This document shows, piece after piece, positions 10,961 to 22,090 of a stretch of DNA of 64,000 nucleotides (positions are counted from its first letter, which is position 1; every line of letters begins with the position of its first letter). The translations under genes were made by a program, and so were the position numbers. Source of the DNA: Craterostigma plantagineum (Eukaryota; Streptophyta; Magnoliopsida; Lamiales; Linderniaceae); assembly GCA_027422505.1 (NCBI GenBank), contig JAPQWV010000360.1:186001-250000 (forward strand), in the 5' to 3' direction. Under the pieces are notes generated by a model. That model saw only the letters and a list, made by a program, of their open reading frames with translations. It did not search any database and had not been told where the DNA came from.

Positions 10961-11205
10961 TCACGGCCTGGGACATGGGCCGTCACGGCCGTGACCATCA
11001 TCGTCCGTGTCTCGTCACTTTCTGCCCCAGGTCACGGCCAAGTGCATTGACGGTCACGGCCGTGACCCTTATCAGCGCACCTCTCTGCCTCGCGTCACGG
11101 CCAGACGCGTTAAGCGTCACGGCCGTGACCATCATCAGCGTCCTTCTCTATCGCGTACTGTCCCTCGTCACGGCCGTGACGCGTATTGCGTCTGGCCGTG
11201 ACCGA
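10961..11205. repeat. Palindromic TCACGGCCGTGA array in element 1 LTR
   Basis: Full palindromes start at 10983, 11054, 11117 and 11168, with associated half sites and CTGCC tracts. The period is about 51-71 bp. Unit polarity in element sense is mostly opposite to that of the internal array at 3679-4070. Confidence 0.9.
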
Positions 11206-11400
11206 GGGCAGTGTTGCCCATTTCGCTCCGTTTTGCCTCGTTTTCGCTCGTTTTCGCCCGAAACTCGTCCTAAGCTCCTTCAACAATCAAACAAGTGTAA
11301 ATATATCGAATAAATGCGTAATTTAATTGCTAAAGCTCTATTATACCCTGAATAAATATGGTGTCGTTTAATTGCTAAAGCTTGATGGTGTCGTTTATCA

Positions 11401-13391
11401 GTTTTCAAGACACGACAAACACGTCTCACATCGAGACGTCGGTTGATAGTTCAGGGACACCAAAAAAGATGGCAGATCAAGAAGTAAATAACGAGGAGCA
11501 ATCACTGCAAGATTTGCTCAAGCACGACACCCTTGGTGGTACGGAATCGGCAATCGTGATACCACCTTTCGAGAACAACAACTTCGAATTGAAACATTCG
11601 TGGCTCCAAATGATATTTCAGACGGCTCAATTCGAAGGAAGGTCTGAAGATGATCCGTACAAACACATAAAGGCGTTTCTAACAATTACGGACACTATCA
11701 AGATCAATGGAGTTCCAAACGACACCATCAAGCTTATGCTATTTCCATTTTCTCTCAAAGACAAAGCAAAGGAGTGGTTGGAGCTATTACCACCTAGGTC
11801 TATCACTACTTGGGACGAGCTACGAGGAGCTTTCCTTGGCTACTTTTTCCCGCAATCAAAGGTACTTCGGTTGAAAACTGAGATTTCACTCTTTGACCAA
11901 AAGGACACGGAGAACCTCTACGAAGTTTGGGAGAGGTACAAAGCCCTACTAAAGAGATGTCCGCAGCATGGAATGACAAAGGCCGCAATCGTTAATCGAT
12001 TCCACGAAGCACTCAATGATCAAACGGCCCATATGCTAGACGGGGCCGCAAACGGAGGACTTGTGAAACTCAGTGCCACAGAAGCTTGGAACCTAATTGA
12101 AGATTATACAAGGAACAGCTTCATGCGAGGCAATACAAGAATGAGGGTGCCTGGAGTGTTCGAAGTAAGTGAGGACACGGCGATGAATGCTAAGTTTGTC
12201 GCTCTTCAACAACAAGTTGCCACGACGCAAACTCAACTTCAGACGATGATCAATGCGCTACTACCAAAAGTTACCCAACCACCGACCGTTAATGCTGTAA
12301 TGACACCGATGACCACCGCATCACCGCAACAGATACCTTACATACCGCATTGTGGTAATTGTGGTGCAGCCCACGAGACGTCGGAATGTCAAGTCATACC
12401 ACCGGTGGAACACGTTGACTACATGGGAAATTATCAAGGACAGAGAAGCTTCCAACCTCGAGCACATCCGAATCTTTCTTACGGAAATCAAGGCCATCAA
12501 GTGCCAAGGCAATCCGGTTTCCAACAAGGGCCACCACCGGGATTTCAAGCCGGAGGATCAAGCAATAACTATCATAATACGGCTCAGGGTTCAGGATCAA
12601 ATGACATGAGGGATATGAAGGGTATGATGGAGAGACTCCTCTCAAACTTCGACAAGACTACTCAAGCCCACGAGAGTCGATTAACAAAGATGGAAGAACA
12701 ATTCCAATCCATTGATCTCCGAGCTCAAAATACAGATGCGTCTGTACGAAAATTGGAGTTGCAAGTTGGCCAAATAGCAAAGCAATTGGCTGAACGACCT
12801 CAAGGTTCACTTCCAAGCTATACCGAACCAAATCCTAAGGAATATTGCAAGGCGGTCACCCTGAGAAATGGAAGAGAGTTGCAGGAGGTACCTCCCAAAA
12901 AGAAGTCGACTGAGAAGGCTAGTTTCGAGATCCACGACGAGTCAGAAGTGGAGGTAACCAAAGGCGACAATGTTGAGAAGGCCGAAGCTGAGAAGGAGAA
13001 CGTCGAAGCTGAAAAGGAGAAAGTCGAGCCCCAAAAAGAAAAGGCAAAGGAGACCGAGCGACCACCGATGAAGCCGTACCAGCCAAGGATCCCGTACCCA
13101 GCTCGGCTGAAGAAGGACAGAGACGAGGCGCAATTCGGTAAATTTATGAACATGTGTAAGGAATTACATATTAACTTACCGTTTGTTGAGGCCATTACGC
13201 AGATGCCCAGCTTCGCCAAGTTTTTGAAGGACCTATTGACGAACAGGAGGAAACTCGAACATGTTTCCACGGTGTGCTTACGAGGGGAATGCTCGGCGAT
13301 ACTTCAAAACAAGATGCCGAAGAAGCTCAAAGACCCAGGGAGTTTTACGATTCCCTGTCTTATAGGAGACTTAGTGTTGAACGCGCTTTAG
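11401..13391 (+). pseudogene. Athila gag and start of protease, element 2 (5' truncated, frameshifted)
   Basis: The gag core is present (HSWLQMIFQTAQFEGRSEDD; LYEVWERYKALLKRCPQHG), then the knuckle CGNCGAAHETSEC and a Lys/Glu-rich linker. About 45 N-terminal residues seen in element 1 are absent; codons before 11401 belong to the element 1 LTR. One base is missing relative to element 1 near 13376, which stops the frame at the start of the protease. Gag here keeps the Gln that is a stop in element 1. Confidence 0.85.
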
Positions 13392-13671
13392 CTGATCTAG
13401 GAGCTAGCATAAATTTAATGCCGTATTCCATGTTTAAGCGCTTAGGACTAGGTGAACCACGACCCACTAGGATGAGTCTTCAATTAGCTGATCGTTCGTT
13501 AAAATACCCTAGGGGTGTCATTGAGGATGTCCTAGTAAAGGTAGGTAAATTTGTGATTCCCGCCGACTTTGTTATCTTAGATATGGAGGAGGATGAGAAC
13601 GTTCCATTGATTCTAGGTAGACCATTTTTAGCTACCGGTGAAACTATGATAGATGTTATGGGACGTTAACT
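13392..13671 (+). pseudogene. Athila protease segment out of frame, element 2
   Basis: In a second frame the protease motif ALADLGASINLMP and the following residues to GETMIDV are readable. A four-base deletion near 13655 relative to element 1 then shifts into the pol frame. With both shifts, no uninterrupted protease is made. Confidence 0.8.
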
Positions 13672-16600
13672 TTGACGGTAGACGGTGAAAAAGTTACGTT
13701 CAATATGGCTGAGTCGATGAAGAAGACTAATGAGCGTGATGATAAGTGCTACTACTTAGACGCTGTTGAGCATGATTTTTTCTTTTCTGTACAAGGTCTA
13801 TCACAGTTCCCCTACGAGCAGGATACACAGAAAATTTTGGCAATTGACGAGTGTGGGGAGGAAGTCGACGAGCCCATCATAGCTATCGACGAGAGTAGCG
13901 AAGAAGACAAGGAAAAGAGCTCGGCCGAGGAGCCACCCGTCCTAGAGTTGAAGCCGTTACCTGACCACCTCGAGTATGCGTTTCTCGGAAACAATGGAGG
14001 GCTACCAGTCATCATTTCATCGAGTCTCGACGACGGACAGAAGGGCCAGCTTTTGGAAGTGTTGAGAGCACACAAGAAGGCATTGGCGTGGAAGATATCC
14101 GACATCAGAGGGATCAGTCCGAGCTACTGTACGCACAAGATCCTGATGGAGGACGAGTTTAAGCCAGTCGCCCAACGTCAAAGGCGACTCAATCCGAATA
14201 TGAAAGATGTCGTGAAGAAAGAGGTTATTAAGCTACTAGACGCGGGGATGATCTACCCTATCTCAGATAGCGCTTGGGTAAGTCCGGTCCAAGTGGTCCC
14301 GAAGAAGGGAGGAATGACGGTCGTCACTAACGATAAGAATGAATTAATTCCAACAAGGACCGTTACTGGGTGGCGTGTGTGCATCGACTACAGAAAATTA
14401 AACGACGCCACGAGAAAGGACCATTTCCCCTTACCATTTATTGATCAAATGCTAGAAAAATTATCTGGTCATTCATTTTATTGCTTTCTTGATGGTCTTT
14501 CAGGATATCTGCAGATTCCCATTGCACCTGAGGACCAGGAGAAGACCACATTCACTTGTCCCTTCGGTACGTTTGCGTATCGAAGGATGCCATTCGGTCT
14601 ATGCAACGCTCCGGCCACCTTCCAGCGATGTATGATGGCAATATTCGACGAGTTGGTAGGTGAGGTAATGGAGGTGTTTATGGATGATTTTTCGGTATTT
14701 GGGTCGTCGTTTGATGTGTGCCTTGCTAATCTGAAGCTTGTACTCGCACGCTGCGAAGAAACGAACTTGGCACTTAATTGGGAGAAGTGTCATTTCATGG
14801 TTCGAGAGGGTATAGTTCTGGGCCATAAGATTTCCTCTAAAGGAATCGAAGTGGACCGAGCTAAATTAGAGACAATAGAAAAATTACCTGTCCCCTCGAA
14901 CGTGAGATCAATTAGGAGTTTTCTAGGACATGCTGGCTTCTATCGTAGGTTCATTAAGGATTTTTCTAAAATTGCTCGACCCATGTCTAGATTACTTGAG
15001 AAAGATGCTCCGTTTGATTTTAACGATGAATGTTTGCATGCCTTTAATTTGCTTAAGGAGCGATTGATCGCAGCACCTATCATGGTCGCCCCCGATTGGG
15101 GGCTGCCCTTTGAACTAATGTGCGATGCAAGTGATTACGCAGTGGGAGCCGTGCTAGGGCAGCGTAAGGATAATCATTTCAGGCCAATTTACTACGCCAG
15201 TAAGACGTTAGACACAGCCCAGGCAAACTATACGACCACGGAAAAGGAGCTCTTAGCTGTCGTGTTCGCCTTCGATAAATTCAGGTCATACCTTATTTTA
15301 TCGAAAGTTATTGTTTTTACTGATCACTCTGCCCTTAAGTATTTACTAGCGAAGCCGGACGCCAAGCCTCGGCTAATTAGATGGATCTTACTCCTTCAAG
15401 AGTTCGATATAGAGATCCGAGATAAAAAGGGGGCAGAGAATTTGGCGGCGGATCACCTCTCTCGACTAGAGGAGTCCGAAATTTACAACAAGGACAGCAA
15501 AGAGATTCAGGACACATTTCCAGACGAGCACTTGTATGCAATACAAGTGGTAAGTGACGATATTCCTTGGTTTGCAGATTTCGCTAATTATCTTGTTGCA
15601 AGGGTTCTACCAAAGGGATACACAAGTCAGCAAAAGAAGAAATTCTTTTCTGACTTGAAGTATTACTTTTGGGAAGATCCATATCTGTTCAGGCAATGTG
15701 CAGACCAGGTGATACGACGATGTGTTGCTTCCCCTGAGACGACGAAGATTCTAGGGCATTGCCATAGCGGACCAACTGGAGGGCATTATGCAGCCAATCG
15801 AACAGCTCAGAAGGTACTGGAAAGCGGGTTTTATTGGCCAACGATTTTCAAAGACGCCCAACGGTATGTTGACATTTGTGATCAATGTCAACGCACAGGT
15901 AATATCTCAAAACGTGATGAAATGCCTCAAAATTTTATTCTAGTTTCTGAGATTTTCGATGTTTGGGGTATAGATTTCATGGGCCCGTTTCCTAGTTCGT
16001 ATAATAATAAGTACATTCTGGTTGCTGTAGACTATGTGTCTAAGTGGGCCGAGGCGCAAGCTTTACCCACGAACGATGCTAGGGTTGTTGTGCGATTTTT
16101 ACGAGCATTATTTTCACGATTTGGGGCACCTAGATGCATCATTAGCGATAGAGGCACCCATTTCTGTAACACCCAATTTGCACGTACCTTAGATCGATAT
16201 GGTGTTAAACACAGCCTGTCCACCCCTTATCACCCTCAGGCTAGCGGTCAGGTAGAAGTCGTGAACCGCGAGTTAAAACGTATTCTTGAGAAAACTATAG
16301 CTGGGAACCGTAAGGAGTGGGCTAATAAGCTTAATGACGCGCTTTGGGCGTATAGAACCGCGTATAAAACACCAATAGGTACTACACCGTATAGATTGGT
16401 TTACGGGAAGGCATGCCACCTCCCCGTAGAAATCGAACATAAAGCCTATTGGGCAATTAAGGCATTGGATATGGATTTGGGGAAAGCCGGTGAAAAGCGG
16501 CAGCTCCAAATTAATGAGCTTGACGAGTGGCGTTTATCAGCTTATGATAACGCCAGAATGTATAAAGAGCGTTCAAAAGCCTACCATGATAACAAAACTA

Positions 16601-16857
16601 GGCACAGGCGAGAATTTCAAGAAGGGGACCAAGTCCTCCTCTTTAATTCTCGACTTAGGCTTTTTCCTGGTAAGCTTAGGTCACGGTGGTCAGGACCGTT
16701 CACTGTTACTCGTGTTTTCTCATACGGTACTGTTGAGATTTCAGGTATGGGACATGGTACTTTCAAGGTGAACGGGCATCGATTGAAGCATTATCATGGA
16801 GGCGAGGAAGATTTAAGCGATAAGGAGGTATTATACCTCGATTTCAAGCTAGCATAA
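13672..16857 (+). CDS. Athila pol: RT, RNase H and integrase (element 2), 1,061-codon open frame
   Basis: The open frame holds RT ([15 protein letters not shown] in [10 protein letters not shown]), RNase H ([25 protein letters not shown]), the integrase zinc region ([27 protein letters not shown]), the DDE core ([34 protein letters not shown]) and a C-terminal basic domain ([19 protein letters not shown]). It makes and integrates the cDNA. The frame is undamaged over these domains, but it is cut off from gag-protease by the 13655 deletion. It probably has no start codon of its own, so the product would not be made from this copy. Confidence 0.85.
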   Translation: MTVDGEKVTFNMAESMKKTNERDDKCYYLDAVEHDFFFSVQGLSQFPYEQDTQKILAIDECGEEVDEPIIAIDESSEEDKEKSSAEEPPVLELKPLPDHLEYAFLGNNGGLPVIISSSLDDGQKGQLLEVLRAHKKALAWKISDIRGISPSYCTHKILMEDEFKPVAQRQRRLNPNMKDVVKKEVIKLLDAGMIYPISDSAWVSPVQVVPKKGGMTVVTNDKNELIPTRTVTGWRVCIDYRKLNDATRKDHFPLPFIDQMLEKLSGHSFYCFLDGLSGYLQIPIAPEDQEKTTFTCPFGTFAYRRMPFGLCNAPATFQRCMMAIFDELVGEVMEVFMDDFSVFGSSFDVCLANLKLVLARCEETNLALNWEKCHFMVREGIVLGHKISSKGIEVDRAKLETIEKLPVPSNVRSIRSFLGHAGFYRRFIKDFSKIARPMSRLLEKDAPFDFNDECLHAFNLLKERLIAAPIMVAPDWGLPFELMCDASDYAVGAVLGQRKDNHFRPIYYASKTLDTAQANYTTTEKELLAVVFAFDKFRSYLILSKVIVFTDHSALKYLLAKPDAKPRLIRWILLLQEFDIEIRDKKGAENLAADHLSRLEESEIYNKDSKEIQDTFPDEHLYAIQVVSDDIPWFADFANYLVARVLPKGYTSQQKKKFFSDLKYYFWEDPYLFRQCADQVIRRCVASPETTKILGHCHSGPTGGHYAANRTAQKVLESGFYWPTIFKDAQRYVDICDQCQRTGNISKRDEMPQNFILVSEIFDVWGIDFMGPFPSSYNNKYILVAVDYVSKWAEAQALPTNDARVVVRFLRALFSRFGAPRCIISDRGTHFCNTQFARTLDRYGVKHSLSTPYHPQASGQVEVVNRELKRILEKTIAGNRKEWANKLNDALWAYRTAYKTPIGTTPYRLVYGKACHLPVEIEHKAYWAIKALDMDLGKAGEKRQLQINELDEWRLSAYDNARMYKERSKAYHDNKTRHRREFQEGDQVLLFNSRLRLFPGKLRSRWSGPFTVTRVFSYGTVEISGMGHGTFKVNGHRLKHYHGGEEDLSDKEVLYLDFKLA

Positions 16858-16929
16858 GAGCCTAGGAAGGACGTCAGGCTGAAACGTTAAAAGAAGCGCT
16901 CCTTGGGAGGCAACCCATGTATTTCTATT

Positions 16930-17050
16930 TTATGTTTTAGATATATATATATATAAATAAAAAAAAAATCTAAAACTATATATATATATATATATATTAA
17001 ATTAAATAAAACAATAATAACAACAATAATAATAACAGTAATAGTTAATT
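16930..17050. repeat. (TA)n and AT-rich microsatellite tract in element 2
   Basis: Runs of TA dinucleotides and AAT trinucleotides lie between the pol stop and the antisense unit. AAATCTAAAAC/GTTTTAGAT form an inverted repeat around part of it. Confidence 0.7.
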
Positions 17051-17059
17051 AATAATAAG

Positions 17060-17065
17060 TTTATT
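17060..17065 (-). terminator. Possible poly(A) signal of the antisense unit
   Basis: AATAAA on the minus strand, just after a TTTGTAAT upstream element and about 170 bases beyond the stop of the antisense ORF. The layout is that of a plant 3' end. Confidence 0.4.
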
Positions 17066-17235
17066 ACAAACATTGAAGATGGGTACAACGCAGGATCGAA
17101 AGATGAGATAGGAACATAGTTTTACTACAATGATGGTTACAACACCATTACAACGTGTGAAAGACCAAGACAAAAGCAAATTAAAACTGCGAACAAAAGA
17201 CAGAACAATAGTTTATTTTGCTTCATAAGGGCGGG

Positions 17236-17400
17236 TTACTCACAAGTGCACCTTGTGAGAACCCAACACACGAAAGCGAGTAAAACTGCGAACAAACCCA
17301 CAAGAAGAGCGAAGTAGAGTGACAGCATATCTAAGTTGCGTCGAACCCTCACGTATTCTTCACTCTCATTCTCACGGTCTTGCTGATGTCCCCAATACAT
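17236..17400 (-). CDS. Antisense small ORF: 54-aa single-pass membrane protein
   Basis: The ORF starts at ATG 17398-17400 and stops at TAA 17236-17238. The N-terminal 30 residues are polar and charged (many Glu, Arg, Asn, Gln). Residues about 25-48 are strongly hydrophobic (SLYFALLVGLFAVLLAFVCW) and predict one transmembrane helix. The tail is short and Cys-rich (RCTCE). No cleavable signal is obvious, so a signal-anchor protein is likely. It lies antisense, between pol and the 3' ORF, with a TATA box 91 bases upstream and AATAAA downstream. Element 1 lacks the segment. I do not recognise the family. Antisense ORFs are known in some Tat-lineage elements, so this may be a comparable extra gene or a captured one. 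Confidence 0.45.
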   Translation of the reverse strand: MYWGHQQDRENESEEYVRVRRNLDMLSLYFALLVGLFAVLLAFVCWVLTRCTCE

Positions 17401-17490
17401 AGTGGCTAGCTAATCCAGAAATTTCAAAAATAAGATTGTAAAGACGTAGGATGTATGGTAGATGATGCTATGGTGTTGTTCCACCAATGT

Positions 17491-17500
17491 CTATTTATAG
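17491..17500 (-). promoter_or_regulatory. TATA box of the antisense minigene
   Basis: CTATAAATAG on the minus strand matches the plant TATA consensus and places a start about 60 bases before the ATG of the 54-aa ORF. Confidence 0.5.
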
Positions 17501-17741
17501 GCATGAATGGCACAAAAATATCATTATCATACCCGGCAAATCCCATAAATGATACAGACGAATTTTTGACTTGGATGATCTGACGCCGCGCGAGAAAGTG
17601 ATATTTCGTTTGTCGATTATCAGATTTTTCCTTGCGCCAATCGTTCTCGAAAAATTCGTTGATTGCGTGTCAATCATAGTTAAAATATATATTAAATAAT
17701 AAAGAGTAACACGAAAAAAAAAAAATATATTAAATTATAGC

Positions 17742-18350
17742 AGTCACGGCCAATGATTCGATAGTCACGGCCGCGACTAGGGCCAACTACAGCCACTGCC
17801 TACATTCACGGCCATGTGCTTAGACACTCACGGCCGTGAATCTTGAGCAATAACCCATATCTCACACTGCCTACATTCACGGCCTGTGGCCTACTGAGTC
17901 GCGGCCGTGAACTATAGATTTACTCATATACTGCCCTTAGTCACGGCCTGTGGATAACAACTCACGGCCGTGACTCCGACGGTTTATATAAAAAATAAAA
18001 AATAAAAAAATAAAAAAAATAAATAAATAAATAAATTAAAAAAAATAAATAAAAAAAATTGAAAAAAATAATATATATAAAAACAAAAATATATATATAT
18101 ATAAATAAAAATAAAAAAAATATATATATATAATAATAAATAAATAAAAAAAATATATATATATAAATAAAAAAATAAAATAAAATATATAATAATAATA
18201 AAATTAAAATAAAAAAAATAAAATTAAAATTAAAAAAAAAAAAAAAAAAACAAAGGGTGTCACGGCCCGTGTCTCGTGAGTCACGGCCGTGAAGGTGACG
18301 GGTTAAACACACTGCCCGTGGCTTGTGGGATACACACTCACGGCCGTGAA
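17742..18350. repeat. Palindromic TCACGGCCGTGA array, element 2 internal, split by AT-rich tract
   Basis: Full or near-full palindromes and half sites occur from 17742 to 17974 and again from 18259 to 18350, with CTGCC tracts before the units. About 260 bp of A/T-only sequence (17985-18250) separates the two parts. Unit polarity in element sense matches the internal array of element 1 and is opposite to the LTR arrays. Confidence 0.85.
17983..17993 (+). promoter_or_regulatory. TATA-like site of internal promoter, element 2
   Basis: TTTATATAAAA lies nine bases after the first block of palindromes, comparable to the TATA after the internal array of element 1. The adjacent AT-rich expansion makes the assignment less certain. 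Confidence 0.4.
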
Positions 18351-18526
18351 TTTCTCGATTTCAACCTATATCAACGATTTCTTCGTCTATTTCACCACTT
18401 AAGCCCACACAAAACTCTCGTCTCCTCTGAATTCACCCTGAAAATCTCATACCAAACCGCCGTCCCACTTTTTCGGCAGCACAAATCAACGAATTTCATC
18501 TATCTCAACGTGAATAAATCAAGAAG

Positions 18527-19124
18527 GTATGTCCATTCTCTCTTCCGACGCTTTTATCATACGAATTTTACAATTTTTCGAAGGTGAGATCGATTTTTCG
18601 TGTTTAAATTGCTCTCTCATTACTCGATTTAGGCTATACTCACGTTGGGATTGAGGGATTTGTTGATTTAGTCCGTTAATTTCCATGTTGGCGCAATGAA
18701 CCCTAATTTCGGAATGGGGGATTTCCAAAATTGGGTCTATTTAGGTGTGTGTTTTGCTTTTTATGGTTAGATTTATTCCACAAACGCCTTGGGTCGCCTC
18801 AATTTCTTGATTTCGTCCGTTAATTTTGATTTGGGAATGCTAAACCCTAAATTCAATATTTGGGGAATTTTTAGAATCTATGATGCAATTGGTTGTTTTA
18901 ATGGTTTATTTAGCGTTGATTCATCGTTTCAAGTCGAAGAGTATGCTTGGTTGCCCAATGTTTGCGATTAGAGATAATGTTTAGCTTGTCTATTATGTGT
19001 TCGCCAAAATGCTGCTTTGAATGTTCATATGTTCTTGCTATAGAATTGTGAATTTTGTCGCTAAGTTGGTCGAGTCGAGCTAGTTGATTATCATTTTCTC
19101 GCCAACTCACATTTGGATTTTTAG
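18527..19124 (+). other. Predicted leader intron before the 3' ORF, element 2
   Basis: The donor is AAGAAG|GTATGT and the acceptor is TTTTTAG|GTACC, followed five bases later by the ATG of the 3' ORF. The length of 598 bp is close to the 589 bp of the intron in element 1. Confidence 0.6.
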
Positions 19125-19129
19125 GTACC

Positions 19130-20485
19130 ATGGGTAAAAGCCGAACCGCTGCAGGACGTGCTAACGATTCGCGATCAACGAGTCGTTCACGTCGAGGCCA
19201 AAACACGCCGTCACTACTAGAGGCTATGGGGCATTTTGCCGATGAGACACACCAGGCCCGTTACAACAGGCTAAAGAACACGGAATTCATCCTCACTGAT
19301 CAGATTGATCATGAGACGCTGGAGAAGTACAACATTGACCAGCAGGTGGCCGGATACCTGTCACTGAGTGGGTAGCTCGATTTCTTTCATATCGACGAGC
19401 CGGGATATAAGGAGCTGACACTGGAATTTCTGTCCACATTCGCCCACGAAGAATTTGGCCGGAACAAGATCACATTCCGGGCGTTTAACACAGAGCGTGC
19501 GGCGGACATTGAAGACATCTGCCGTGCAATTGGGACACCGGAGCTACCTGACGGGCACACAGGGTTGACAGACTTGTATTACAAGGATTACCTGGCAGGC
19601 GACGACTTTCGTCAAGACGGTTGGGAAGAGATTACGAGACCCGGCGAGCCCCCCTACAGCGTCAAAACGTCGAAGGCCTCGTCGCTCAGGAGCCCAGGCC
19701 TACGATATATCCACCGGCTCCTGACGACTTCGCTCACACCAAGGGGCGATTCACACGGCGCAATTGGCCTTCGCGACCTCTTCTATTTACTCAAGATGCA
19801 GCGCGGGGAACACGTACATCTAGGAATGGCCCTGAAGCACGCCTTCGTGGCCCAAGCCGACGTTCGTAGCCACGGGAAGATCGCTGTAGCGCCATTCATT
19901 ACTAGGATCATCAAGGGCCTTAATCTGTGGCCAGCCAATCCACCGGAGATGCAGATTGTGGGCGGGCGTAATTTGGTCAACGAGGATATGATGCTGAAGA
20001 TGAAGATGTTGATCAAAGCGCCCAACTGGTCCCGTTCGCACAAAGTTTACATCTGGCATGAGATTTACCGTGGGCAGACGGATCTCGGTGACGCATTTCC
20101 CCAGCCACTGGAAATTGCGGGTGAAGGACCAGTTCCGGTGCACCCAGACGCCGGTACTTCCCATTCCTCCGGCTACCACGAGGGGGAGTCATCAGGGGTA
20201 GCTCCTTACGCGTCCGCCGCAGACCTTCACACACTGCGCTAGGACATGCTCCGCTACCATCAGGAGGCCATACAGCGTGACGAGGAGACACGACGCCGTC
20301 AGGACGAGTACGAGCGTCGCAACGAAGAAGCCCACCGACGTTACCGCGAGGAGCAACAACGATATGAGCTGGCCCTTCAGGCGATGGACGCCGCGATGAA
20401 ACATACACAGGAGTCCGTTCGACTTGCTCAGGAATCGATGGCCCACCTTCGCCCGCGGCCACCATCGCCCCCACCACCACTTTAG
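19130..20485 (+). pseudogene. Athila-type 3' ORF of element 2, two nonsense codons
   Basis: This is the homologue of the 429-aa ORF of element 1 and starts MGKSRTAAG. It shares RYIHRLLTTSLTPRGDSHGA and a C-terminal Glu/Arg coiled-coil segment ending in a proline run. The frame is continuous over about 451 codons except for TAG at about 19373 (Trp in element 1) and TAG at about 20240 (Gln in element 1). Both changes are of the C-to-T/G-to-A type expected from decay of methylated DNA. No membrane segment is visible. Confidence 0.85.
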
Positions 20486-21465
20486 TTTCGTTTATGTTAT
20501 GTTTTTCTATTAGTACTCTTTTGTGTTGGTCTAGTACTCATGTACTTGTGATGACTATGACATATTTTGTTATCTTTTATTATTTCCTCCGTGCGTTTAA
20601 TTTTCTTTTGACTGTTTTCAGGAAACGTGACACGAATTTAGACTACGACCCTCAAAATATTTCAAAATCAAGTTCAACTACATCAGATGGTAGAAGACGG
20701 ACCACGCCATTTTTTTTCAGGGGAGTCACGTTATTTCAATTTCTGTTACCTTCCTTTTATTTATTTTACACGTTGAGGACAACGTGCATCTTAAGTGTGG
20801 GGAGGGGGAATTTTGTTGAAAATTTACGTGAAAATTTTTATGACGTGCCGTGGCTATTAAATCTATGAAAATATGGCATGATTGTTTGCGTTCATCTCAA
20901 TGTGGATTGCATATTAGGGAGTCTAGTGAGCGATAAAAGACATGCATCAGTGATTTAATCTTTTCAGCATGAATAGATATAGTGTTGCTTTGAGAGATTC
21001 ACACACATAACCCATGTTCCGTTGTGAGAGTTTGAGCTGACGAGCTTTTGCTCATTTTTCTTGGTTGTGTGAGTAGTGCATAATTTACGTCTCTCTAGAA
21101 CTTGCTTGTTTGATACGCATTGAAATTGCTTATAGTATGTTTTGTATGAATATGACGAAGGCATTAGGAAATAAGTCCAGGGCCAAAGTTTCCAACCACG
21201 ACTGATCACCGTAGTTAGCCACTTTGAGCCTAAGCCTATTTATTTCTTACACTTCGTATATCATAAGCCACTAACCTAAATCAGCCTCCAGAGATCATCT
21301 GAACCCGAGTTAAGCAGAAGTGAAAGTCGAATGTCAAAGTCGAAAAGCGTAGTCGGATGACGCCTCAAGACAACGCCGAAAGCAGTCAAGAACCCCCTCT
21401 TCAACTAACTTTCAACTCACAAGGAGTTGGCGTAAGGGCAGCGCACCGCAATGCGAAAGGGTATT

Positions 21466-21502
<37 letters not shown>

Positions 21503-22090
21503 AGAGAGAAGAGCGAAAAGAAATGTTGCGAAAAGAAAGAAAGAACCTTTCCTTCGATAATCTTCCAGTCTCGTGAATTCCACATCATCTATCATTTCGA
21601 GACTTGGGAGAAGAAAGGCTTAGTGGAACGCAGCAGAAATAAGAGGAATATGAAGACGGCGTAACTAAAAAGGCTAATTCTTGGCGCGCTTTAGACAATG
21701 ACATGGAGACCAACACGACTGCTACTCATATGTGGTTCCACTACCCATTCATTACTTTCTGAAACCATTTAACCCAAAAAGACCTTCTGATTCATGTTAA
21801 CTGCTTTAAGTAGTGGACGTGCGATTGACTTGCAAGCATATGGATTAGACTTTATTATTGCATGAATTGAGTGATTCACCGATTTATTGGCCTATACACT
21901 GAGTGATTTGAGTGAATCCCTGTGAGGTGTGGATCTCGATTGGTAGTGCTAAGGAAATTCGTGTTGATAAGTGCTGATTATTGTTGCAGTGTCTATAATT
22001 GCTTGCTTGATTTCATTTTGTGTTTTCCATCTGCGTTGGTGAATTGTGAATGGTCGTGCCGTTATCTTGATAACCTTTTCTTGCTTTTAA
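20486..22090 (+). other. 3' untranslated region of element 2
   Basis: Non-coding. It aligns with 1-1590 of element 1 in reverse. It includes the internal hairpin/PPT module (20769-20810) and a poly(A)-rich run with AG repeats (21467-21535). Confidence 0.75.
20769..20810 (+). promoter_or_regulatory. Internal hairpin + polypurine-tract module, element 2
   Basis: The stem-loop CACGTTG-AGGA-CAACGTG (20769-20786) is followed by CTTAAGTGTGGGGAGGGGG. It duplicates the terminal module at 22091-22128, 1.3 kb downstream, with a different stem but the same loop. Confidence 0.6.

Larger units (their letters stand above)
1..11400 (-). mobile_element. Athila-type Ty3/gypsy LTR retrotransposon, element 1 (3' LTR outside window)
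   Basis: Read on the minus strand the order is 5' LTR (11400-9988), PBS, gag, protease, RT, RNase H, integrase, palindrome array with TATA, leader intron, 3' ORF, long 3' untranslated region. The left edge cuts it roughly 100 bp before the expected 3' LTR, judged by alignment with element 2 near 22000. The PBS (TGGCGCCGTTGCCGGGGA) is the tRNA-Asp type known for Athila/Calypso elements, and the ORF downstream of pol fits that lineage. It carries one nonsense codon in gag, two frameshifts in pol and a late stop after integrase, so it is not autonomous now. It ends exactly where element 2 gag begins, so I read it as nested inside element 2. Confidence 0.9.
9988..11400 (-). repeat. 5' LTR of Athila element 1 (1,413 bp)
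   Basis: On the minus strand the LTR runs from TGATAAACG (11400) to CGATCA (9988), and the PBS follows. It resembles the 3' LTR of element 2 (22131-23796) in termini, palindrome array, TATA, three hairpins and the CGGGATTCGAATCCCG palindrome (10292-10307). Its outer end abuts element 2 gag directly. Confidence 0.9.

Noticed and set aside
11382..11400. ATG at 11382 as the start of element 2 gag
   Set aside because: These codons lie in the element 1 LTR; the real gag start is displaced.
17962..18312. 116-codon Phe/Ile/Tyr-rich ORF
   Set aside because: Translation of the A/T-only tract on the minus strand.
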